A stretch of 37,416 nt of DNA from an uncultured bacterium (GTDB lineage Bacteria > Bipolaricaulota > Bipolaricaulia > UBA7950 > UBA9294): positions 1-37,416 of the forward strand of contig CAJVYM010000011.1 in NCBI GenBank assembly GCA_913009415.1, written 5' to 3'. The notes beneath the pieces were generated by a model. It had not been told where the DNA came from, searched no databases, and saw only the letters and a program-made list of their open reading frames with translations. Shown here piece after piece: positions 1-6,801 of this stretch (positions are counted from its first letter, which is position 1; the number at the start of each line of letters is the position of its first letter). A program made the translations under genes and the position numbers.

Positions 1-20
1 AATTTTTTTTTTAAAGAAAA

Positions 21-70
21 GGCGACAACCGAGATCTACACTCTTTCCCTACAAGACGAACTTCCGATCG
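21..70 (+). other. Illumina P5/TruSeq adapter remnant (artefact)
   Basis: This stretch matches the Illumina universal adapter (from GGCGACCACCGAGATC to CTTCCGATCT) at about 45 of 50 positions, with most mismatches being a substitution to A. The preceding A/T-rich 20 bases are probably degraded adapter start. It is not genomic and should be masked. Confidence 0.93.
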
Positions 71-223
71 TGGTCGGAGACGGTAAAACGATTCTAGACC
101 GATGGAAGGATGGATTGGCATTTCTGTCGCTATCGGCAGTGCTCCCGCTTGTTTCACGGTCGTTCTGGCGCTCTATTCCTCGGCTACTTCATCGAGGGTA
201 GAGGAATCAGGTCGCTGGGGCTA

Positions 224-385
224 GCCCTTCATTCTTAGGGTTTTATCTCAACGCTACGGGTAACGCTGATGGTGAAGTGTCTTACTCACAAGGAGTCAGG
301 CTGCCTTCCGCGACCGATCCTGTCATAGTCCTGAAGTATCCGCTGCGGGCTATTCAGCCAACTGGGAATTGTTGGTGCACACACA
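224..385 (+). repeat. Degenerate intergenic repeat family A, copy 1
   Basis: It begins CCTTCATTCTTAG, continues with a GGGTAACGCTGATG block and ends with an ATTCAGCCAACTGGGAATTG block followed by GGTGCACAC. The same blocks in the same order occur at 2560-2700, and the first part recurs weakly at 5418-5480. No open frame is shared between copies, so this is a non-coding repeat or the remains of an old element. Confidence 0.65.
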
Positions 386-392
386 AGAGCAA

Positions 393-413
393 CGTTGCAG
401 ACAAGCTGCAACG
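393..413 (+). repeat. Hairpin repeat with ACAAG loop
   Basis: An 8-bp perfect stem, CGTTGCAG paired with CTGCAACG, closes an ACAAG loop and is followed by CTAC. It belongs to the same family as the hairpins at 32068-32088, 34022-34086 and 22627-22810. Confidence 0.75.
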
Positions 414-763
414 CTACACAGGAATCCCCTTTCGCCATACGCCAAGTTTACCACAGAAGATCGATTGAAGCTCCCCTCCCACAAGGCGGGGCATTCTTCG
501 CAGTTCTCGTAAACAGAACGGCAAGGCCAACTACATGCTGGTGTTTCGTATTATGTCCCCGAAATCCCCCGAGAACCAACGACTTGACAAGCGGTGCACT
601 TTCAAAGATCTCCCTCCAATTAAAGGAGGCCTTTAACGATCTCGATCAGGCCCTTGATATCCACACCAGCAACTTTAGGAAGAGATAAACAGAAAACTAA
701 GGGAGGACGATTCGCTCAGGTGATCTACTACGTGTAATCCTGGGCTCCAGATCTTACCGCCAG

Positions 764-1027
764 TCAACGACTTAACCTAATTACTTTCCAAGATCCGTTA
801 TCTTTTGACGCGCGGAGCACCCTCATTGTAGCTGCTTCAACATCAGCATCTAGGTTGGGCTGGCGAGTTTCTGGAGCTCGATTTCGCATTGGACGGCTCC
901 ACATAATTCGGGCTATCCCTAACCCAGCAAGAACTCCGCCCGCTACAGCAAGATACTTTGGTTCACCTGCCACGACAAGACTCAATCCATATAAGAGCAA
1001 CCCAGCCGCGATCAAAGCACTACCCAT
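764..1027 (-). CDS. Small two-helix membrane protein, unknown function
   Basis: The product is 87 aa. The start is placed at an ATG preceded by GAGGAGG six bases upstream; a longer frame from 1045 would put this ribosome binding site inside the gene. Two hydrophobic segments, about residues 2-20 and 24-40, are joined by a short polar turn (AGEP), followed by a basic, probably cytoplasmic tail of about 45 residues. It has its own well-formed promoter at 1056-1084 and is divergent from the 1200-2366 gene. I do not recognise the family, and nothing in the sequence indicates a specific function. Confidence 0.62.
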   Translation of the reverse strand: MGSALIAAGLLLYGLSLVVAGEPKYLAVAGGVLAGLGIARIMWSRPMRNRAPETRQPNLDADVEAATMRVLRASKDNGSWKVIRLSR

Positions 1028-1055
1028 AACAATCCTCCTCTGCATATTTCATAAC

Positions 1056-1084
1056 ATTATTCTACCATCTCATCGAGTTGACAA
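1056..1084 (-). promoter_or_regulatory. Sigma70-type promoter for the 764-1027 gene
   Basis: On the minus strand TTGTCA (1079-1084) and AATAAT (1056-1061) are separated by 17 bases; each matches consensus at five of six positions. It is back to back with the promoter at 1121-1149. Confidence 0.65.
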
Positions 1085-1120
1085 TCCCTGCTGACACCCA
1101 TTATCGTGACAACCGTTCGC

Positions 1121-1149
1121 TTGACAGGTGACGCTTGGCACCTTACAAT
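1121..1149 (+). promoter_or_regulatory. Sigma70-type promoter for the 1200-2366 gene
   Basis: TTGACA (1121-1126, perfect) and TACAAT (1144-1149) are separated by 17 bases, about 50 bases before the start codon. Confidence 0.75.
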
Positions 1150-1199
1150 GTTGTAGTGGGGATTGTAATCCAAGAGCAAGCGCCACGGGAGGCTAACAT

Positions 1200-2366
1200 A
1201 TGGCCGAACTAGTGTATTTTATATTGGGAATATTCGTGACGCTCCTGATCACTTTTTTATTTGTCTATTTCACATCCGGCTGGGAGGACTTTAAAGAGCG
1301 GTTTTCTCGTTGGTACAACAGATACATTTTGAGAAAGAAAGGTAAACCTCCAATAAAAATCGGGACCATAACTCTAACCGGGGTTGAAGAAGCTAGGCTC
1401 AAGCCAGTCAGAATCGGGGCTATGCTACTTCCCATGAGGATCTTCGTTGGCGGCGATGGCAAAACAAGATATACATTCCCTGATGGGATTATCTGTGAAT
1501 GGAACCCGGAAAAGCTAGTCCTTCCGAAAGATATGCAAGATTCATACTCAAAATTCTTGGAAAAGAGGCGTAAGGGGGCAGAAGCCCGTGGGGCAGTATT
1601 TGAGCCGCGAGATCATGTGCGTCTTGACGATTATGAAATCGGTTTAAGTGGTATAGAAGATACGCCTTGGCCTCTCAAACTTATCGTCAGTACAACTGAT
1701 TATTACACCATTCAGGCTACTAACTATTCCATGGAGGAAACGTTACCGGGAGGAGCCATGATACGTGAAAGGTACGCATCCGATCCAGGAGAGCTAAAGA
1801 ATTCAGTCTTAGGTAACCCTTTGGCTACCAACCTTTCTGTGGTGACAGCCGATAACCAAATCTACGTTAGTCTGCGAAGCAAGAAAACTGCTACGACTCC
1901 TGCCGGTTTCGCACCTGCCGTTAGTGGCACTGGGAATCCCCTTACAGATCGAATCGGCAAGGGCATTTACAGCCCTTTCATAACTGCTCAGCGTGAATCT
2001 TCTGAGGAAATAACTTCGGATCCTCCAGACTTGAGTGAGATTACATTTTTCGGTTTGGCCCGAACCTTACGATGGCAGTTGCCATTCTTGTTCGGAGAGC
2101 TCAGACTATCTGAGATGACTTCAACGCAATTAGAGTCGAGCTCTCCACGAGACATCTGGGAGACAGAGGGGTTTGTGGCTATGCCATTAGAGGTAGATGC
2201 TATCATTAAGTTTATCAGAAAAGTATATCGAGAAATGGATGAAAAGAGTATCGTCAATTCAGCCACATATGCTGCTATTTTCTCATTGATACAGTCTTTG
2301 CATTATGAATACCCAGATGACTGGAGAAACATTGTTCGAGAACTTAGCAGGCTAAAAAAGATGTAG
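1200..2366 (+). CDS. Membrane-anchored protein with divergent Nudix-like region
   Basis: The product is 388 aa; the start is supported by GGGAGG at 1187-1192. Residues 4-25 form one membrane anchor, followed by a basic stretch (RYILRKKGK, 41-49), so the bulk is probably cytoplasmic. Residues 212-300 resemble a divergent Nudix hydrolase fold: strand-like SVVTADNQIYVSLRS (213-227), then a glycine-containing loop, then RESSEE at 265-270, which matches the RExxEE core of the Nudix box. The upstream Nudix glycines are not in canonical spacing, so catalysis is uncertain. Known Nudix enzymes cleave nucleoside diphosphates linked to another group; a substrate cannot be inferred. It stands alone behind its own promoter. 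It could also be an unrelated fold with a chance motif. Confidence 0.7.
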   Translation: MAELVYFILGIFVTLLITFLFVYFTSGWEDFKERFSRWYNRYILRKKGKPPIKIGTITLTGVEEARLKPVRIGAMLLPMRIFVGGDGKTRYTFPDGIICEWNPEKLVLPKDMQDSYSKFLEKRRKGAEARGAVFEPRDHVRLDDYEIGLSGIEDTPWPLKLIVSTTDYYTIQATNYSMEETLPGGAMIRERYASDPGELKNSVLGNPLATNLSVVTADNQIYVSLRSKKTATTPAGFAPAVSGTGNPLTDRIGKGIYSPFITAQRESSEEITSDPPDLSEITFFGLARTLRWQLPFLFGELRLSEMTSTQLESSSPRDIWETEGFVAMPLEVDAIIKFIRKVYREMDEKSIVNSATYAAIFSLIQSLHYEYPDDWRNIVRELSRLKKM

Positions 2367-2491
2367 GGTGTTTGGGGTCAGATCAGTCTTTTCCCATCCA
2401 AAGAAGTAAGTTAAATGGAAGGAATTCTCGTAACCGACCGTTGCTGTCACCGGCGCTTACCGCCGGTGGCTATCAGGAATAGAAATTATTC

Positions 2492-2517
2492 GTGGGAGAC
2501 GAGCTCCACCACTACGA
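2492..2517 (+). repeat. Hairpin repeat with ACGAG loop (degenerate)
   Basis: GTGGGAG, loop ACGAG, CTCCAC, then CACTACGAAA. The loop type and the trailing (G/A)CTACGAAA agree with the other members of the family; the stem here is imperfect. Confidence 0.5.
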
Positions 2518-2559
2518 AATAGTGGGGGCAGCATCACGGTGTGGGTGTGCTGAGGTCAG

Positions 2560-2700
2560 ACCTTCATTCTTACGCTTCTTGCCTCACCGGTATGGGTAAC
2601 GCTGATGCTGAAGCACTGGAATCCCACGAAGTCAGCCTGGCTTGTGCGAACGATCGTGCTATTCAGCCAACTGGGAATTGTGGGTGCACACCGACCAGGG
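2560..2700 (+). repeat. Degenerate intergenic repeat family A, copy 2
   Basis: It shares the ordered blocks CCTTCATTCTTA, GGGTAACGCTGATG, a GAAGTCAG(G/C)CTG-like block and ATTCAGCCAACTGGGAATTG with 224-385, the last one exact. Confidence 0.65.
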
Positions 2701-2786
2701 AAACCTGCCCGACCCTTGACACGCCGTCATCTTCTCTATCCAGTCTATCTGCAAGGTACGCACGCTGTTGCTCTTTTCGCAAGAGG

Positions 2787-2814
2787 TTGACACAGCCTAT
2801 TAAAATGATAGAAT
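2787..2814 (+). promoter_or_regulatory. Promoter of the AbrB/RelE-type operon
   Basis: TTGACA (2787-2792, perfect) and TAGAAT (2809-2814) with a 16-base spacer. A small palindrome GTAATTAC at 2824-2831 lies just downstream and could be an antitoxin site, which is inference. Confidence 0.65.
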
Positions 2815-2859
2815 ATTATTATAGTAATTACCTAGAGCAACCGTAAAGGAGGGGAGAAG

Positions 2860-3117
2860 ATGCCCATCGTGAAGATTCGCACAAACCGTCAGGTCACCGT
2901 TCCCAAGGCCATCTTCGATGATCTTGGCCTCGAAGAAGGGGATTTCGTTGAGGTGAGCCTTCAGGGGACGAATATCGTGATTAAGCCAAAACGCCTTGTC
3001 GATATGGAGGACTCCCTGAGTCCAAAAGAGGAGAAACTGGTTGAGGCGGGGTTCGAGCAACTCAAGAACGGGGAGTATGTTGCGTGGGATGATCTGAAGC
3101 ATGAGCTGGATCTGTAG
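2860..3117 (+). CDS. AbrB/MazE-type antitoxin
   Basis: The product is 85 aa with a strong ribosome binding site, AAAGGAGGGG. Residues 1-48 are a SpoVT/AbrB swapped-hairpin DNA-binding domain (KIRTNRQVTVPKAIFDDLGL, then EGDFVEV and IVIKPK). The C-terminal part (about 50-85) is acidic, as expected for the segment that wraps a toxin. Antitoxins of this type neutralise the partner and repress their own operon. The gene overlaps the downstream toxin by 17 bases, which supports translational coupling. Confidence 0.88.
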   Translation: MPIVKIRTNRQVTVPKAIFDDLGLEEGDFVEVSLQGTNIVIKPKRLVDMEDSLSPKEEKLVEAGFEQLKNGEYVAWDDLKHELDL

Positions 3118-3367
3118 GCTCTCAAAGCAAGCGGCCAAACAGATCCGCGCCCTACCTCGGGATCGCCGCAAACAGATCGGTAGTGCCATCGAAGAGATGG
3201 AAAGAGATCCCACAAACGGGGATGTTCGCCCAATCAAGAGCGGGAAGTTCAAGGGCACGTTACGCAAGCGCGTCGGGCGTTACCGCATTGTTTTCTCCCT
3301 TGATCGGGCAGCCCGGATGGTTGACGTTGCCGCGATCATCGTGCGCACTGGAAAGACCTATCGTTAG
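3101..3367 (+). CDS. RelE/ParE-family toxin
   Basis: The product is 88 aa, typical for the family. It shows the RelE/ParE plan: KQAAKQIRALPRDRRKQI helical start, then the linker GDVRPIKSGKFKGTLRKRVGRYRIVFSLD with the conserved G-x-(Y/L)R-x-R-x-G-x-YR-(I/V) pattern, and a C-terminal strand. RelE members cleave mRNA on the ribosome and ParE members poison gyrase; which applies here cannot be read from sequence. It starts within the antitoxin gene. Confidence 0.88.
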   Translation: MSWICRLSKQAAKQIRALPRDRRKQIGSAIEEMERDPTNGDVRPIKSGKFKGTLRKRVGRYRIVFSLDRAARMVDVAAIIVRTGKTYR

Positions 3368-3452
3368 GGAGAAGCAAGCTCTACCAGTGTACAGGTGACA
3401 GGCTTGGCTGTCGTCGTACGCAGACAAGGGATGTGGCTCACGGGGTGTCCGT

Positions 3453-3508
3453 GGCTGCTCAGCGTTCTGAGCAGCTTGGCAGTTGCTCTGCAACTGCTGG
3501 CCAACGCT
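3453..3508. other. Tandem stem-loops downstream of the TA pair
   Basis: GCTGCTCAG-CGTT-CTGAGCAGC (3454-3475) is a perfect 9-bp stem with a four-base loop. CAGTTGC-TCT-GCAACTG (3480-3496) is a perfect 7-bp stem. AGCGTT (3461-3466) can alternatively pair with AACGCT (3503-3508). No T-run follows, so it is not a textbook terminator. Confidence 0.55.
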
Positions 3509-3642
3509 GGGTTCTGAACTGCCGCCCCTACCGCTTTACGTACCATCTTCCTGGCTCCTCGCTGTTTCGAGTGGGTAATCGAAGATGCTATGGTATCCGT
3601 GCAGTGGTTGTTAAGTTGTACCCCTCTGCGCCTCAGCGTCTT

Positions 3643-3670
3643 GAGTGAGTGAAACGAACGGGCGAGAGAA
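3643..3670 (-). repeat. Repeat family C, partial copy
   Basis: GAGTGAGTGAAACGAACGGG followed by CGAGAG is the reverse complement of the CGCCCGTTCGCT(A/G)CGCTCACTC core seen at 32896-32940 and 36066-36110. Confidence 0.5.
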
Positions 3671-4063
3671 GATTTTGGAGCTTGGAATGCGGAGCGCGGA
3701 ACGCGTAGCGCGGAATTCGGAAAGCGGAACTAAAAAACATTGCGAGCACGTGCTGGTGGTCAGTTACCCACTCGAAACGACGAAGAGCCATCTTCCTATT
3801 GTGAGCAATACAGGTACCCGGGCTATGGCTGCCGTCGTTGTGCGAGAAGGGGGCCACGCGTGCCACACCGTTACGCTGCTACGGCGAGAGCTTCTCTGCA
3901 ACGGTGGGATGTTGGTAGACAGCCTCCGATATTGGGATTGGACGCTGAGTGCAGTTGCGGTATTCGGCAACGTGGCAGACAAGCTGCGCACGCTACAGGA
4001 ACGGGGCAAACCATGGACTTATAGATCTGAGAACGTGGACAGCGCTTGCTGTTGTCCTCCTCC

Positions 4064-4111
4064 TTGACAAAGGAACCCTCCATGCGCACAATATAAATGA
4101 ACGTTCATTTA
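4064..4111 (+). promoter_or_regulatory. Duplicated tetR promoter with TetR operator
   Basis: TTGACA (4064-4069), 17-base spacer, CACAAT (4087-4092), then an 18-bp perfect palindrome, TAAATGAACGTTCATTTA (4094-4111). It parallels the intact tetR promoter at 5644-5691, with the outer operator positions changed in both arms so that the dyad stays perfect. Confidence 0.8.
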
Positions 4112-4122
4112 AAGGGAAGGCA

Positions 4123-4172
4123 ATGGCTGCTAATGCGGAAGAGAAGCAAGATCTGATCCGCCAAGCAGCGAA
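4123..4172 (+). pseudogene. Truncated 5' fragment of a tetR duplicate
   Basis: From the ATG the first 16 codons or so nearly repeat the tetR gene at 5703 (EEKQDLIRQAA is identical), after which similarity stops abruptly at about 4172. The helix-turn-helix is absent, so no regulator can be made. The breakpoint lies 30 bases from the 3' end of the AbiEi gene. Confidence 0.8.
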
Positions 4173-4204
4173 TCAGCAATCGGACCTGGGCGTAATAGCG
4201 GCTG

Positions 4205-4987
4205 TCAAACACTGGGCACTCCCTCCTGCGGGGACACGGTTATCCGGTATTTCGGGTCCAAGCGTCCCCCTTTGTAGAGCTGGCGCTTGCCCTTACCAAG
4301 ATCAACTTGTGCAAGATCCAAGCGATCGAACCAGGCATGTCCGAGAGTGTCTGCGCTCCAAAGGAACAGCCGTTTGACCTTCACCGATCGGCAGTTCACC
4401 AGTAGGTCCTGGGCTACGCGCGGCCGGAGAGTGGCGAGCCCTTCCATTAATTGATGCGCCTGCTCGATGTCGTCATTTGTCCTGGCGAGACTCATCTGCT
4501 CCATCATTGCACGTTCCGGGCTCGACACGACGATCTCGAATCCGCCGCAGTTAAGTCTTGCGAATGCTTCATTCGAAATATGTTTGAACAGGGACAGGCA
4601 ATGGTGTTCCAGGTTTGCTTTCCACGGCTGATTTCGGAACCATGTCGGTAGTCGCTCCGGACGGTCGCTTATCAAGATAACTTTCTCTTGTTGTCCAAGT
4701 GGCACAAAGTGGGAAAGACCCTGTAACTCCAACGCAGTACGTGCTCCAGCGTGCACACTCAGGCCAAGCTGAGTCTGCAAGGCGTACAGACCTCCCCTCC
4801 AATCAACCCGATCTCCCGGCTGAACAAAGGCTCTTGCGCCGAAGCGCACTAACCATCCTGATCCTACGTGCCAGTTCGCTAGTTTGCTGGACACTTCAAA
4901 CCGGTCAAGCCACGTTTGAGTGGCAACCGTACTTCGCGGCCATTTTCGAAACACCTGGTTTATCTTCGTCGCCTTTTTACCAGTCAT
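4205..4987 (-). CDS. abiEi: AbiEi-family antitoxin (type IV TA), orphan
   Basis: The product is 260 aa, the usual length for chromosomal AbiEi-like proteins. The N-terminal part (about 1-75) is a winged-helix region (KINQVFRKWP, TWLDRFEVSSKLANWHVGSG, WLVRFGARAF), followed by GDRVDWRGGLYALQTQLGL and the conserved ARTALELQG motif. The C-terminal region keeps PERAMMEQ, MEGLATLRP, CRSVKVKRLFL and LDPKYRITVP-like sequence. AbiEi proteins repress their own operon and antagonise the AbiEii nucleotidyltransferase toxin. No abiEii follows: about 30 bases downstream the tetR fragment begins. The gene has a strong promoter with an inverted repeat. It may be an antitoxin left after loss of the toxin. Confidence 0.86.
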   Translation of the reverse strand: MTGKKATKINQVFRKWPRSTVATQTWLDRFEVSSKLANWHVGSGWLVRFGARAFVQPGDRVDWRGGLYALQTQLGLSVHAGARTALELQGLSHFVPLGQQEKVILISDRPERLPTWFRNQPWKANLEHHCLSLFKHISNEAFARLNCGGFEIVVSSPERAMMEQMSLARTNDDIEQAHQLMEGLATLRPRVAQDLLVNCRSVKVKRLFLWSADTLGHAWFDRLDLAQVDLGKGKRQLYKGGRLDPKYRITVSPQEGVPSV

Positions 4988-5045
4988 GCTGGTTGCTCCC
5001 GCGTAGTCGTAAACCCACGATCAACCTGGTTCAATTTTCTCATCG

Positions 5046-5082
5046 ATTATCTAGTATTCCTAGGCGTTTGTCAATAGGAATA
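5046..5082 (-). promoter_or_regulatory. abiEi promoter with inverted-repeat operator
   Basis: On the minus strand TTGACA (5069-5074) and GATAAT (5046-5051) are separated by 17 bases. TATTCCTA (5055-5062) and TAGGAATA (5075-5082) form a perfect 8-bp inverted repeat with a 12-base gap, covering the -35 region. AbiEi regulators are known to bind inverted repeats in their own promoters. Confidence 0.7.
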
Positions 5083-5643
5083 AACCCTAGAGCAGATTGC
5101 TTGGCTTAGCAGCACGCTCCATCCTGATGATGCACCAAGGATACGGAATCCACAGAGGAAGTTCGAAAGCCGAGAGCTATAAATGCATTCGCCGCCCAAA
5201 ACAGACGCCGAAAGATCTCTCTCTACACATGGCAGATGAGGCTAACATTATTGTAGAGGCTGAGCCCTGTAAGTCAATCCCCTGCAGGGGTTGATTCCCC
5301 GCCCCTTGGGGCGTGCTTCTTACAAAGCCTCTTGATACACCGTCCGCTTGCGGCGGGGTAGTTCATTATTCTTGAGCTCTTGTGAGGTACTTGACAAAGC
5401 GGGTTTGGTGTATTAGGCCTTCATTCTTAGCATTTTACTGTTCGCCTAATTTGTATTGTGATCACGTTGATTGTGAAGAAAAACGATACCAGAGCATCCC
5501 TAACTGTGAGGGGTTATTGCTTGGGAGGTTTCGGATCAATTGATGGCTAGGAGTGCACCCCTCCAGTCGGACACATAAATCGGTTGCTGCGCCAGAGCCG
5601 AGGGCCATGTCTCTCGACTCACAGCAGTCACCACTTCTATTCC
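5083..5643. other. Gene-free spacer between abiEi and tetR
   Basis: I see no supported gene. It has a short GC-rich hairpin (GCCCC-TT-GGGGC near 5301-5312), a CCGCTTGCGGCGGGG segment near 5343-5357 and a weak third copy of repeat family A (5418-5480). Confidence 0.5.
5418..5480 (+). repeat. Repeat family A, weak partial copy
   Basis: It begins CCTTCATTCTTAG like the other copies and then keeps a GATCACGTTGATTGTGAAG block in the place of GTAACGCTGATG(G/C)TGAAG. The 3' half is missing. Confidence 0.4.
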
Positions 5644-5691
5644 TTGACATAAGCGCTCACCTCGCGCACAATATGAATGAACGTTCATTCA
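5644..5691 (+). promoter_or_regulatory. tetR-RND operon promoter and TetR operator
   Basis: TTGACA (5644-5649), 17-base spacer, CACAAT (5667-5672), then an 18-bp perfect palindrome, TGAATGAACGTTCATTCA (5674-5691), placed where transcription should start. The arrangement predicts negative autoregulation by the TetR protein encoded next. Confidence 0.85.
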
Positions 5692-5702
5692 GAGGGAGGG
5701 CA

Positions 5703-6314
5703 ATGGCTGTTAATCAAGAAGAGAAGCAAGATCTGATTCGCCAAGCGGCGATTCGTGCTTTCTCGCGCAAGGGGTTCTACAACACGCGTGCGGAGGAGAT
5801 CGCTCATGAGGCCGGGATCGCTGTGGGCACAATCTACAACTACTTTGCCAGCAAGGAGGAGATCCTCCTTTCCATCTTCAAGACCGAGTTCGAACAGCGG
5901 ATGCAGGTCTTTCGCGATCTGCTGGGAAACGACCTCCCTGTATTAGATAAGATCAACAAGATCTTGCAGGATCACTTCTCTAGGCTTAGCGAGCACGGCG
6001 ATCTCGCAGCGCTCCTCATCCAAGAGAGGTTCAATCCAGGAGCGGGATTCCGCACGAAGCTGCTCGGCTTGTACAAGGAGATGATCGCCCGCATCGAGGA
6101 ACTCATTCAAGAGGGGATAGAGAAAGGCTGGGTGCGCGCGTGTCATCCTCGCATCATCGCCTACGCCCTTCTCGGTGTGGTGGAATCGCTGAGCGTCTAC
6201 GCGTTGACGTATCCCGAAGAGGCAAAGCAGGGAATCCTCGCTGACGCACCGGCTGAACTCGCAGGCTTCATCTGGAACGGTCTACATAAGGAGGGAACTA
6301 ATGAAATCAGTTAG
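5703..6314 (+). CDS. TetR/AcrR-family transcriptional regulator
   Basis: The product is 203 aa. The start is the ATG after GAGGGAGGG; longer upstream frames would run through the promoter. Residues 10-55 form the TetR DNA-binding domain, with the helix-turn-helix at about 28-49 (RAEEIAHEAGIAVGTIYNYF), and the rest is an all-helical ligand-binding domain. It resembles regulators that sense fatty acyl-CoA or lipophilic compounds, but the ligand is not determinable. It probably represses its own operon through the palindrome at 5674-5691. The stop codon lies inside the next gene (14-base overlap), so regulator and exporter genes are co-transcribed. Confidence 0.92.
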   Translation: MAVNQEEKQDLIRQAAIRAFSRKGFYNTRAEEIAHEAGIAVGTIYNYFASKEEILLSIFKTEFEQRMQVFRDLLGNDLPVLDKINKILQDHFSRLSEHGDLAALLIQERFNPGAGFRTKLLGLYKEMIARIEELIQEGIEKGWVRACHPRIIAYALLGVVESLSVYALTYPEEAKQGILADAPAELAGFIWNGLHKEGTNEIS

Positions 6315-6801
6315 AAAGATCATTGTGTTGGCATTGCTTGCATTGCTGGTGCTCGCGAGCGTACAGGCCTTAGCCCAGCAGAGCCAGCAGCAGATGAAGC
6401 TGCGGCTGCTCCTCGTCGATGAGACAAGGACCTTCGCCTCGACGATGCGCGTGGGGGCGTTGGCCGGGATCCTGAAGAAGACGGGGATGGTCGATCTGTC
6501 GGTTAAGATGATCGACGTCGATTCGAGCTACGTCGATCCGCTGGTCGGACTCGTCCCCCCGGAACAGCCGTACGACCTTGTGCTGATCATTCCCAAGGGG
6601 ATCGACGATGGTTCGATCTCGCAGATCTGGCTTGTGAGTGAGTATTATGCGAGTTCGACTCCGCAGTACGCGCTCCTGGTCGGTCTTTCTCGCATTGTCG
6701 ATCAGGTCTTCCAGGGAATCGCCAAGGCGACGGATGTGTCAGAGGACCTGTGGCCGGCCGGATACGCCGCCCTGTACCAGGAAGAAGGATGGCTTAGATG
6801 A
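6301..6801 (+). CDS. Exported protein of the RND operon, unknown fold
   Basis: The product is 166 aa. It has an N-terminal signal peptide (KSVRK, hydrophobic residues 7-22, cleavage likely near ALA at about 25), so the mature protein is periplasmic. The remainder alternates strands and helices (MKLRLLLVDETRTFASTMRV, then YDLVLIIPKGIDDGSISQIW), with no motif I recognise. It overlaps tetR at its start and the RND gene by ATGA at its end, so it is probably an accessory periplasmic component of the exporter; that role is inferred from position only. Confidence 0.82.
   Translation: MKSVRKIIVLALLALLVLASVQALAQQSQQQMKLRLLLVDETRTFASTMRVGALAGILKKTGMVDLSVKMIDVDSSYVDPLVGLVPPEQPYDLVLIIPKGIDDGSISQIWLVSEYYASSTPQYALLVGLSRIVDQVFQGIAKATDVSEDLWPAGYAALYQEEGWLR

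Larger units (their letters stand above)
71..763. other. Stretch without a convincing gene
   Basis: No reading frame here has a ribosome binding site or a recognisable product. It holds one copy of a degenerate intergenic repeat (224-385), a perfect hairpin (393-413) and a short open frame ending near 688 (ending in SNFRKR) that could be the tail of a decayed gene, but I do not recognise it. Confidence 0.6.
2367..2859. other. Gene-free repeat-bearing spacer
   Basis: No supported gene. It contains a GTGGGAG-ACGAG-CTCCAC hairpin-like repeat (2492-2513), copy 2 of repeat family A (2560-2700) and, at its right end, the promoter of the toxin-antitoxin pair. Confidence 0.6.
3368..4063. other. Gene-free stretch with hairpins and repeats
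   Basis: No convincing gene; frames crossing it lack ribosome binding sites and known domains. It contains tandem hairpins (3453-3508), a family C repeat (3643-3670) and a degenerate ACAAG-loop hairpin near 3971-3995. Confidence 0.55.

Noticed and set aside
395-688. Open frame of 97 codons at the left end
   Set aside because: It runs through the hairpin repeat, has no ribosome binding site and matches no family I know; only its last part might be a gene remnant.
2800-3267. Minus-strand frame opposite the AbrB/RelE genes
   Set aside because: The plus-strand TA pair explains this DNA fully, with promoter, ribosome binding sites and domains.
3645-4067. Open frame of 140 codons between the TA pair and abiEi
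   Set aside because: It begins in a family C repeat, has low-complexity composition and no ribosome binding site; it appears to be chance open sequence.
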